Source: Actinomycetes bacterium | GTDB taxonomy: Bacteria > Actinomycetota > Acidimicrobiia > Acidimicrobiales > Palsa-688 | Assembly: GCA_021850325.1 (NCBI GenBank) | Contig: JAJZMF010000011.1 | Span: 1-57,786, forward strand | Direction: 5' to 3' | Length of the DNA stretch: 57,786 nucleotides | Shown: positions 50,102-57,786 of the stretch, piece after piece | Layout: each line of letters opens with the position of its first letter | Numbering within the stretch: the stretch's first letter is position 1 | Translations under genes and position numbers: made by a program | Notes under the pieces: model-generated | The model's database searches: none | What the model was told of the DNA's origin: nothing | What the model saw: the letters and a program-made list of their open reading frames with translations, nothing else

Positions 50102-50323
50102 ATGGCGGTGGTTGACGCCCGTCCCCTCATAAGCGAGGGAGGCGAGCCGTTCGAGGCGATCATGTGCGCCGTCGCCTCCCTGGGCGAGGACGAGGACCTG
50201 GTCGTACTGGCTCCCTTCGAGCCAGTCCCACTTGAAGGGGTCCTCTCTGAACAGGGGTTCAGTTACCAGGCCGAGCAGGTCGGGGAGGGTGACTGGAAGG
50301 TCACCTTCCGCCGGCAGCCATGA
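50102..50323 (+). CDS. DUF2249 small protein (TusA/SirA-like fold)
   Basis: The 73-residue protein matches a single DUF2249 domain: V-D-A-R-P-L near the start, G-E-P-F-E-A-I-M, V-V-L-A-P-F-E-P-V-P-L and a final W-K-V-T-F. It follows the hemerythrin-DUF2249 gene after 111 bases with AAGGAGG 7 bases before the ATG. Its end overlaps the DUF59 gene as ATGA. Likely a redox or sulfur-transfer partner, but not characterised. Confidence 0.78.
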   Translation: MAVVDARPLISEGGEPFEAIMCAVASLGEDEDLVVLAPFEPVPLEGVLSEQGFSYQAEQVGEGDWKVTFRRQP

Positions 50324-50724
50324 GCGGCCCGGTGCCCGGGCCGGCACCGTCCGGCCAGGTTCCCGGCGCTGCGGCAGGGCAACCTCCCCCAGGGCCGGGC
50401 ACCACGCCCGGTACCGACGAGGCCCGGGAGGCCGCCTGGGAAGCCCTCCGAGGCGTCTACGACCCGGAGCTCTACCTGGACGTTGTGGCCCTCGGCCTGG
50501 TGTACGACGTGCGTAGCGAAGATGGCTCGCTGGTGGTCGAGATGACCATGACCACGCCCGGTTGCCCGGCATCGCAGAGCCTGCCCGAGATCGCTGCCCA
50601 AGCGGTCCAACGGGCAGTGGGTCAGTCGCAGCCGGTCCAGGTCCGTGTGGTCTGGGATCCTCCCTGGCACCCCGGGATGATGGACGAGGCCGCAGCCCAG
50701 GCCCTCGGCTTCCGGGCCCGCTGA
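50320..50724 (+). CDS. DUF59 / MIP18-family metal-sulfur cluster assembly factor
   Basis: The 134-residue protein has a Pro/Gly-rich leader of about 35 residues and then the DUF59 core: V-Y-D-P-E-L-Y-L-D-V-V-A-L-G-L-V-Y-D near residue 46 and the Cys motif M-T-T-P-G-C-P-A-S near 80. Relatives (SufT, PaaD, MIP18) help mature Fe-S proteins. Its ATG overlaps the DUF2249 stop, so both are made together. Confidence 0.85.
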   Translation: MSGPVPGPAPSGQVPGAAAGQPPPGPGTTPGTDEAREAAWEALRGVYDPELYLDVVALGLVYDVRSEDGSLVVEMTMTTPGCPASQSLPEIAAQAVQRAVGQSQPVQVRVVWDPPWHPGMMDEAAAQALGFRAR

Positions 50725-50792
50725 GGCACACCCCCGTTCAGGACGGGGGCGGAGCCGTGCCGCCGGGCCGCCCCGGCCTCAGGGCCCCGGCC

Positions 50793-52148
50793 TCAGGGCA
50801 CCGGTGCGACGGCGACAGGGGCCCTCAACAACCGTGCCGGCCGCAGCGCCAGGTTCACGCCCACGACCGGGGCGGTAAGTGCCAGCAGGCCACCACCGGC
50901 GGCCGTGGCAGCCGGCAGGCTGGCAGCAAGGCCCGTGCACAGGGCGACCAGGCCGCAGGTGAGCAGACCGTAGCTCACGGCCGCCCAGGTGTGGTCGTAG
51001 AGGTCGGCAAAGAGCAGCGGCTTGCCGCCAGGGGCTTTGTCCACACCCCGGCCACGCAGGGCCGCCCAGCCTATGAAGGGCACGACCTTGAAGAGGTGGC
51101 CCACCAGTGCCTCGAGCAGCCAGCCGGCCCCGGCTGCCACCGCAGCGGCCACCAGGGCGGTGCCGGCGTGGTGATGGGACGCCATCACCACCGAGGCCAC
51201 CAGGGCCAGGACGGCCCCCACAGGCAGCCACGCAGCCGAGGTGAGCACGAAGAGCAGGTGCAGGTCGGGCTTGCGCCGCCGGTGGCGCACGTAGACCGAC
51301 AGTGAAGCCAGGTGCGAGGCCAGGCCGGACGCCAGCACCACGGCACCTGCCGCCGCCAGGGGTGCAACACCGGCAAGCAGGCCGGGGGAGAGCAGAGCAA
51401 CGCCCGCCGGGACCGCCCACACCGCAACGCGGCCCCAGCGGTGACGGTCCGGCACGTGTGCCAGGAAGAACATGGGCCACAGCTTTTCGGCCACGGCGAC
51501 ATAGGTCAGGCCCAGCCAGGCGAACAGGCCGACCACAGCGTGTGCCAGCACGACGTGGCCGGCCAGGTCGAACCACTTCCCTCTCCTGTCGGCCACGTAG
51601 ACCAGCCCGTAACAGGCCGTGGCCACGAAGCCGGCCAAGGCGAAGCGCAGCCCGGTCACCGGAGCGCCCTTCCCCCGGGCGGCCAAGGCGTGGGACATGT
51701 TGGCCACCAGCAGGCCGATGGCCAGAGCGGCCAGGGCCCCTCCCGCCTCGACCACCGGCTCGTAGGCGGCCCCGATACCGAGCGGTAGCAGCCAGGAGCC
51801 CCCCAGCCAGGCCACGAAGGTGGCCCGCGCCAGGCGCACGGAACGCAGTGGCCGCTGGCTTATGACGGGCACGAACTGGTGCACCGCCCCCAGCACCCCC
51901 ATCGACAGAGCCGCAAGCAGGCCCAGGTGGGCCGCAGCCACAACGTGGTCGCCGGTGGGGTCAGTGGCCGCCGCACCACTGGCCCAAGCCCATGCCACCC
52001 CGCATGCGACCAAGCCCAAGGCCGCGGCCGCGAGGAACGACAGTGGCACCGACGGTGGGGGCACGGCCCCCGGGAGACCGGCCGGGCGGCCCTGCCAGGA
52101 GCCTGTCGAGGCCACGGTGGCCTGGGCCCGTCGCCCGGTGCCGATCAC
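50793..52148 (-). CDS. Heme-copper-oxidase/NnrS-like polytopic membrane protein
   Basis: The 451-residue protein has about 12 hydrophobic helices. Conserved-looking His residues sit inside helices: A-A-A-H-L-G-L-L near residue 75, G-A-V-H-Q-F-V-P-V near 90, L-A-H-A-V-V-G-L-F near 204, and S-H-H-H-A-G later. This pattern resembles subunit-I-like and NnrS-like heme proteins tied to nitric-oxide metabolism; I cannot confirm heme ligands. GTG 52148 follows TAGAGT by 6 bases. It faces the hemerythrin operon and shares its TTCTA-N7-CTAKA element. Confidence 0.5.
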   Translation of the reverse strand: MIGTGRRAQATVASTGSWQGRPAGLPGAVPPPSVPLSFLAAAALGLVACGVAWAWASGAAATDPTGDHVVAAAHLGLLAALSMGVLGAVHQFVPVISQRPLRSVRLARATFVAWLGGSWLLPLGIGAAYEPVVEAGGALAALAIGLLVANMSHALAARGKGAPVTGLRFALAGFVATACYGLVYVADRRGKWFDLAGHVVLAHAVVGLFAWLGLTYVAVAEKLWPMFFLAHVPDRHRWGRVAVWAVPAGVALLSPGLLAGVAPLAAAGAVVLASGLASHLASLSVYVRHRRRKPDLHLLFVLTSAAWLPVGAVLALVASVVMASHHHAGTALVAAAVAAGAGWLLEALVGHLFKVVPFIGWAALRGRGVDKAPGGKPLLFADLYDHTWAAVSYGLLTCGLVALCTGLAASLPAATAAGGGLLALTAPVVGVNLALRPARLLRAPVAVAPVP

Positions 52149-52152
52149 ACAG

Positions 52153-52176
52153 TAACTCTAGCACACCTTAGAACTA
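52153..52176 (-). promoter_or_regulatory. TTCTA-N7-CTAGA element, promoter/operator of NnrS-like gene
   Basis: On the minus strand TTCTA (52173-52169), seven bases, then CTAGA (52161-52157). The second half contains the -10 box TAGAGT (52160-52155), 6 bases before GTG 52148, so the element covers a leaderless promoter. Confidence 0.5.
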
Positions 52177-52215
52177 TTAGCCAGACCCGCTACAGCCGGG
52201 CCGCAGGGCGGCCTG

Positions 52216-52677
52216 CTAACGGCCGGGAGCCACCTGCACGGTGCCGCCCGTGACGCTCGAGAGCGGGCGCAGCGGAAGTGTGGTGGCCTGCGCAACGGTA
52301 TAGCTGTAGTTGAGCTTGCTGAACAGAGTGCCGTACTTGGTCGAGCGGGGAACGGAGAAGGTCAGCGTGGCGGGGTACCGCTTGAACTTGCCGGCGGCGC
52401 AGTACGGGATGCAGTCGTTCTGGACCAGGGTCGCAGTGGCGGTGGCTGACCGGGTACCCCAGTTCTTCCAGTGGACGGAGTTGAAATAGGTGTTGGCGTC
52501 GGCGCAGGTGACGACGTAGCTCGTCGGCTTCATCACGACCTTGCCGGCACAGGTCATCACGCGGGGCAGCGGAGCCTGTGCCACGGCAGCGGCGCCGGTC
52601 AGAGCGGCGCCACCGGTCAGAGCGGGGCCGATCGCAGCAGCAGCTGCGATCACAGTCCCTGTGGACCTCTTCTTCAT
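52216..52677 (-). CDS. Small secreted protein, function unknown
   Basis: The 153-residue product starts M-K-K-R and has a long Ala/Gly signal peptide of about 33 residues ending A-V-A-Q-A. The mature part has paired cysteines (M-T-C-A-G, V-T-C-A-D, N-D-C-I-P-Y-C-A), W-K-N-W-G and a beta-rich tail, as in a family of secreted actinobacterial proteins without assigned role. AGGAGG lies 6 bases before the ATG. Confidence 0.7.
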   Translation of the reverse strand: MKKRSTGTVIAAAAAIGPALTGGAALTGAAAVAQAPLPRVMTCAGKVVMKPTSYVVTCADANTYFNSVHWKNWGTRSATATATLVQNDCIPYCAAGKFKRYPATLTFSVPRSTKYGTLFSKLNYSYTVAQATTLPLRPLSSVTGGTVQVAPGR

Positions 52678-52757
52678 CTGTGACCTCCTATCCCAGGCGG
52701 GGACGCCTGCCAGCGTAGGGCGGCCGGCCCCCGTGACCGTGGGGCCGACAGGGCCGT

Positions 52758-53195
52758 TCAGGGAGCAAGGCCCGGGCCGGGCTGCTCGTCGGCGAAGTCC
52801 CATACCCGCAGGTGGCCCGGCTCGAGGCGCACCAGGACGTCGTCGGACGCCCGGGCCGCATAGGCGGGGCCGCCGACCGGGCCCAGGTACCGCGTGGCAA
52901 CGCGCTCGACGACGGCCTCCACGCCCTCGCTGACCAGGCGTGCCCGGGCCGTGATCTCGACCCCCCGGTAGGGAGGCACCTGCTCGGCCACGACCAGGAC
53001 CGCCCGGGGGTCACGCCGGAGGTGGCGCGCCTTGACGTGTGCTCCCGTCGTGCACACGTTGAAACCGCCGTCCCGGTACTCGTGCCAGACGGGTGAGAGC
53101 AGCACCGTGCCGTCCACCCGGTATGTGGCGAGCACAGCCAACAGAGGCTGCTCGAGGAGGTCACCGAGATCGGCGACCGTCAGCTCCTTGCGCAC
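52758..53195 (-). CDS. Pyridoxamine 5'-phosphate oxidase-family (FMN/F420) protein
   Basis: The 145-residue protein has the split-barrel fold landmarks: L-A-V-L-A-T-Y-R-V-D-G near residue 20, S-P-V-W-H-E-Y, K-A-R-H-L-R-R-D-P-R near 57 and G-V-E-I-T-A-R-A-R-L. Actinobacterial members often bind F420 or FMN and act as reductases. GTG 53195 is 6 bases after TAGGCT; the GTG one codon earlier (53198) is possible. Confidence 0.82.
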   Translation of the reverse strand: MRKELTVADLGDLLEQPLLAVLATYRVDGTVLLSPVWHEYRDGGFNVCTTGAHVKARHLRRDPRAVLVVAEQVPPYRGVEITARARLVSEGVEAVVERVATRYLGPVGGPAYAARASDDVLVRLEPGHLRVWDFADEQPGPGLAP

Positions 53196-53201
53196 CACTG
53201 C

Positions 53202-53207
53202 AGCCTA
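53202..53207 (-). promoter_or_regulatory. -10 box TAGGCT, leaderless start of PPOX gene
   Basis: TAGGCT on the minus strand ends 6 bases before GTG 53195. The rest of the 288-base gap to 53484 shows only a possible plus-strand -10 box, TACCCT at 53386-53391. Confidence 0.45.
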
Positions 53208-53483
53208 CGGCCTTGGGGCCGGGGCCGGGCTCGCACCGGAGCGGGCTCGCACCGCCCGGCACCACCAGTTGCGGAGCAGGCGGCCCGGACCTGCCCATCG
53301 AGCTATGCACGCCGCGTGCAGTGTTGCGCCTTTGCGGCAAACCGCCGACCGACCGGCGGTACCGTCCATGTCATGTGACCCTATTTACCCTAAAGCCGGG
53401 CCCAGCGCTGCCGATCCCCACTACCGGCCCCGGCCGCGCCCGCAAGCGGCCTAGCGCAGGAAAGCAAGAGGGAAACAGAGACA

Positions 53484-56400
53484 GTGGCCCACTCCGAGCC
53501 GAACCGGCTGCACCGTCCACCCGCCTTCAGCTGGCGCCGCCTCCTGGCACGCGTGCCCGTGGTCGCCCTGGTGGCCGCTGCCCTGGTCGGGACGGTGGCC
53601 GGCCCTGCCAGTGCGGGGGCGGTACCCACCACCACCTTCGCCATGGTGCAGGAGCCCTTCACGGGCAGCAACGTCCAGGTGCCGGGCCAATGGGTCGACC
53701 CACCCCTGGTCAGCGGTGGGTCGAACGTGGCCTGCCTCACCGCCTCGTCCGACACCGCCCAACAACCCGTCCCCGGCTGCGGGAGCCCCGCCGACTAATC
53801 AGGCCAGGGGGCGCTGCGCCTGACCTCCGCCAACAACACCCTCGAGGGTGGCACCGCTTCCACCCAGCCCGTCCCCTCCTCGGCTGGCCTGGACGTGCAC
53901 TTCGACACCTACCAGTACGGCTCGGGCACCCAGGCCGACGGCATCATGTTCTTCCTCCAGGCCGCCGACCCGGCATCGCCCGCGGTCCAGGCCCTGGGCC
54001 AGTCGGGCGGGGCGCTCGCCTACGCCAACACCGGGACGAGCCCGGGGATGGTCGACGGTTACCTGGGGGTCGGCTTCGACGTCTACGGCAACTACGACAA
54101 CAACGACGTCGGTGGTTCGACCTGCAACCTGCCGTCCTACGAGGGCAGAGGCCAGACCATGCCCAACGAGGTCTCGGTACGCGGCCCGGGGAGCGGGACC
54201 AGCGGCTACTGCATGCTCTCGTCGACGGCTGCCAACGGAGGGTTGGGCGGCGGGGCCCTGGGGACGGGCTCGACGGGCACGCGCGCCAGCTCCCTGGTAC
54301 CCGTGGAGGTGGCCGTCAACCCGACCAGCGCGGCGATGACAACCAGCAGCGGCCTGCAAGTGCCGGCCCGGTCGTACGAGGTGGCCGTGACCCCCCTGGG
54401 AGCCGCCACTCAGTACCTCTCCGGGTCCTTGCCCTATGACACCTTCGTCCCCAGTGGCTGGGTCAACGCCAGCACGGGCATCCCCTACCAGATGATCTTC
54501 GGCTTCGCCGCCTCCACCGGTGGTGCCACCGATGTCCACGAGATCTCCAACGTGCAGGTGGCACCTCTGGGCGCAAACCCGCCCACGTTCGGCTTGGGCT
54601 TGACCGACTCCGCTGCGGGCGTGCTGGTGCAGGGCTCGCACGTCTTGTACCAGGCCAGCCCCTCGGTCTCGGCTACCACCGGGCCCGAGGACAACGCCCC
54701 CAGCTTCAGCGCCACCTTCCCGACCGGCGTCACCCCGCTCACGGCCACGGCCACAGACTGGTCCTGCTCGGTGGCCAGCCCGCAGGTGACCTGCGGCTAC
54801 ACCGGGGGCCTGCCCATAGCCGCCGGGACGTCGCTGCCGGTCATCTCGATGCAGACCACCGTCTCCGGCTCCGGCGCCCAGACCGTCTCCGGTCACCTGT
54901 ACGAGGCCGGGGCCGTTGTGGCAACGGCTTCGGACCCCGGGACGGTGGTGGCTTCCGCCCAGAGCGCGGCGGCGCTCGGCCTGCAGTTCTCCGACAGCAC
55001 CGACGGGCGGCTGGCCCAGGGCCAGACCCTCACCTACACGGCGACCAGCTTCACCTCCACCGCGGGCGGACCGCTCAGCGTGGCGCCGGCACTGGACATG
55101 ACGTTCCCCTCCGACGAGTCCCTCCTCACGGCGACGGCGACGGACTGGGCGTGCAGCCCCTCCGGCCAGTCCGAGGACTGCACATGGACCGGAGGCACCG
55201 TGGCCTCGGGCACGTCGCTCGGCTCGGTGCAGGTCCCGGTCACCGTGTCGGCCGACGCTTCGGGCGCCAGTACGGCGACGGCGGTGCTCACCTCGTCCGG
55301 CGCCAGCCCCTCCAGCGTCACCGAACAGGACTATGCCGAAGTGGTCTCCACCCCGGCGCTGAGGCTCGGGGTGACCGACAACGTCTCGGGCGACCTGACG
55401 GCGGGCTCGCCGATGACCTACACCCTGGTACCGAGCGTCGTCTCCCCTGGTGGGGCGGAAGCCCTTGCGCCCGTGGTCACCGACAACCTGCCGGCCGTGT
55501 TCAGCTCCGTGTCCGAGGACGCCGCGAGCACCGACTGGTCCTGTACGCGTTCGGGCTCGGCTCCGAGCTTCACCGAAACCTGCACCTGGGCCGGGAGCCT
55601 GCCATTGGCGGCCGGCTCGAGCCTGCAGCCCCTGAAGATCGATGCCACCGTCGACAACAACGCCGCAACGGGCCAGGTGGCGAACAACTCGGCCTCCGTG
55701 GCATCCAACGACTCGCCGTCCGTGACGGCCACCGACTACGGCCGGGTCGGCGAGGCGCCTGCCCCCAACCTGGCAGTGATGGCGTCAGGGCCCTCCACAT
55801 CGGGTGCAGGCAACTATGACGTCAAAGTGACGGCCTCTGTGCTCCAGAACGGCGCCGGGACCACCAACAGCGCCCAGCTCACCGTGACAGCGCCGGCCGG
55901 CGCCCAGCTCAGCCCCGTGACCGGGCTGAGCGGCTGGTCCTGCCAGCTCAACGGGACGGCCAACGTGCTCACCTGCGCCACCTCGGCTGGGCTCGCAGCG
56001 GGCACCAACCTGCCCGAGCTCGACGTCCCGGTCTCGGTCGGCACGACAGGCCAGTACACGACCCAGGTCGCCTTCTCCGATGCCGCCGACGGGGCCACCA
56101 CCGTGTCAGCCTCCTCGACCACGGACGTGACCGCGATCGGCCCCGAGCTGCTGGTGACGAGCAGCGGGACGCCGACGACGGCTCAGGTCCCGGGGTCCTC
56201 CTACGCTCTCACGGTCGCCGGCTCGCTCAGCAACGCAGGCACATCAGCGGCCCACGACCCCGGACTGACGGTGACCTTGCCCACCGGGGAGACCTTCGCC
56301 CCGCTGTCGGGCCAGACACCCGGATGGACGTGCCAGCTCCCGTCCAACCAGCAGCTCAGCTGCACCTCCACGGCCACGACCCCCGTAGCTGCAGGCACCT

Positions 56401-57786
56401 CCCTGGGCAGCGTGACGGTCACGGTCGACATCTCGAGCACGGCCACCGGCGCCACCCTCAAGTCCTCGGCTGTGCTGGCGGACAGTTCGGACGGCGCAGT
56501 TCCCGTGACCGCAGACGCCACGCTGACCACGACCACGCCCCCGGTGCTCGGGCTCGAGGCGTCGGGCGCGCCGGCAGCAGCCTCGGCCGGCAGCACCTAC
56601 AACCTGGACCTCCACCCTGCGACCGGCTCCCAGGGCGGCCCTGCCGCCCACGACCCCCAGCTCCAGGTGCAGCTGCCTACCGGTGAGACTTTCGTCGCCT
56701 CCCCCGCCTCCGCTGGGTGGTCATGCACCCTGGCCAACGCGGGCACCTCGCTCAACTGCTCATCGACGGCCACCACGCCGGTGCCGGTAAGCACCGGCCT
56801 CGGCACCCTGCAGGCCAGCGTGGCGGTCGGCACGTCCGCCCACGGTCCCCTGACTGCTACCGCCACCCTCTCGGACAGCACTGATGCCGCCAACCCCGTA
56901 CAGAGCACCACGGTGGTGGACGTGACACCGGCCCCGGTGCTCGAGCTGCCGGTGCCCGGGACAGCCGTGGTACAGGCCGGCCACTTCTACGACCTCACCC
57001 TGTCGCCGTCGCTCTCGGCCGCCGGGGGCCCTGCCTACTCGGCCCCGCAGCTGCAGGTGTCGTTGCCTGCCGGCGCAACGTTCTCCGGCGCACCCGCCCC
57101 GGCCGGGTGGTCCTGCAGCCTGTCGGCCGGAGACCGGGCCCTGACCTGCACTGCTACCTCCCAGCTCCCGATCGCTGCTGGTACCGCTCTGGGCCCCGTC
57201 ACCGCTTCGGTGACCCTGGCCGGGACCGACATGGGTGCCCTCACGACGACGTCGACCCTGTCCGACAGCGCGGACGCAGCTACACCGGTCACCGTGCTCT
57301 CAGGTACCGTCGCCACGCAGCCCGTGGCAGCGCCTGCGCCGCAGGTCCTCGTCGACGCTTCCGCCCACCCCTCCAGCGTGGCACCAGGGGGCCAGTTCTC
57401 CCTGGGGACCGACCTCACCATGGGCGCAGCCGGAAGCCCGGCGGCTCACGGCCCATCGGTGGCAGTTGACCTCCCCGCCGGCCTGGCCCTGCTCCCCGGT
57501 CCGGTCGGGCCACAGGGCCCGTGGGACTGCTCGGCCGGAGGGCCTCAGGTCGCCACCTGCACCTGGGCCGGGGCCCTGCCTCTCTCGCCAGGCGCCACCC
57601 TGGCCCCGCTCAGCTTGACCGTGGCCGTGGGCACCACAGGCCCTGGCGCACGTTCGGTCGTCGTCAGCACGTCCGACCCCGCCGACGGGGTCACGATGGC
57701 GAGCACCGACGTCACCGTCCTGGTGACCTCCCCTCCGAGCAGGCCGGCACCCACCGGTGCCGGGACGGGGCCCGGTACCACCTCCG
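53484..57786 (+). pseudogene. Long secreted lectin/DUF11-repeat protein, interrupted by an in-frame TAA, runs off window
   Basis: From GTG 53484 an Arg-rich start and hydrophobic segment end in a likely signal-peptidase site (A-S-A-G-A near residue 50). A lectin-like domain follows (E-P-F-T-G-S-N, then G-A-L-R-L-T, F-D-T-Y-Q-Y-G, V-D-G-Y-L-G-V-G-F-D-V-Y-G), but TAA at 53796-53798 interrupts it after 104 codons. The same frame is then open to the end of the window (nearly 4 kb), with normal codon bias and about eight DUF11-like repeats. It would be a large surface or secreted protein. Possible explanations are a real nonsense mutation, a base error or read-through. Confidence 0.6.
54580..57640 (+). 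repeat. Eight ~130-residue DUF11-like repeats
   Basis: Each unit carries a W-x-C pair followed 10-15 residues later by a second Cys and then an A-G-T or similar turn. The Trp codons fall near 54760, 55146, 55536, 55935, 56325, 56718, 57108 and 57522, a spacing of 386-414 bases. The units are diverged at DNA level, so they look old rather than recently copied. Confidence 0.75.

Noticed and set aside
50771-50798. Short duplicated CCGGCCTCAGGGC between the DUF59 gene and the convergent membrane protein gene
   Set aside because: A 13-base duplication in GC-rich convergent DNA is likely slippage; it forms no convincing terminator.
53093-54439. A 448-codon frame overlapping the start of the lectin/DUF11 gene, which might bypass its stop codon
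   Set aside because: It is Arg/Pro/Gly-rich with no signal peptide or domain, whereas the frame of the DUF11 gene shows coherent domains on both sides of the stop.

Overview
This is a very GC-rich stretch (coding positions almost saturated with G/C at third bases) from a high-GC Gram-positive bacterium. The combination of features points to an actinomycetote, most likely of the class Acidimicrobiia: an HspR/HAIR-controlled dnaK operon, a GlnR-type operator in front of amt, an acyl-CoA carboxylase beta subunit with a small epsilon-like partner, RecBCD, and many genes that begin with GTG right behind a TANNNT box. The class-level assignment is inference from gene content and promoter style; no rRNA lies in the window.

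Layout. 1-4.2 kb: a nucleotidyltransferase-family gene coupled to a broken ABC-transporter-like gene, then a 5'-3' exonuclease, aat and an ECF sigma factor. 4.3-6.1 kb: acyl-CoA carboxylase beta and epsilon-like subunits. 6.2-19.5 kb: a purine region with purF, purL, purQ, purS, purC, purE, purD and purA all on the minus strand, interrupted by plus-strand genes (YbjN-like, PHP phosphoesterase, FUSC-type membrane protein, a LarA-like protein, a small membrane protein). 19.7-27 kb: a Fur-family regulator and the heat-shock operon dnaK-grpE-dnaJ-hspR-clpB. 27-31 kb: a DUF2142 membrane protein, phosphoglycerate mutase and a DUF3048 lipoprotein. 31-35.5 kb: nitrogen control (glnD, amt, glnK, small membrane protein). 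35.6-44.6 kb: recC-recB-recD with stop/start overlaps. 44.7-49 kb: small membrane proteins, MobA-like, bicupin, SDR, a conserved hypothetical. 49.2-52.2 kb: a probable nitrogen-oxide/redox group (hemerythrin-DUF2249, DUF2249, DUF59 and a heme-copper-oxidase-like membrane protein). 52.2-57.8 kb: a secreted protein, a PPOX-family flavoprotein and a very long secreted lectin/DUF11-repeat protein that runs off the end and carries an in-frame TAA early on.

How the parts work together. The purine genes give most IMP-pathway enzymes plus purA; PurL is the short form that needs the PurQ and PurS encoded next to it. The chaperone operon encodes its own repressor (HspR), and a HAIR-like operator sits in its promoter. 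GlnD modifies the PII protein, whose Tyr51 is present, and PII controls the ammonium channel in the same cluster; a four-half-site GlnR operator lies in front of amt.

The two most unusual signals are regulatory. First, fifteen genes share a T-A-N-N-N-T box 6-9 bases before the start codon, which indicates widespread leaderless transcription. Second, three places (positions 90-113, 49239-49262 and 52153-52176) share a TTCTA-N7-CTAKA element at identical spacing; two of them are the promoters of the redox genes. The interrupted lectin/DUF11 gene is the most notable coding anomaly.
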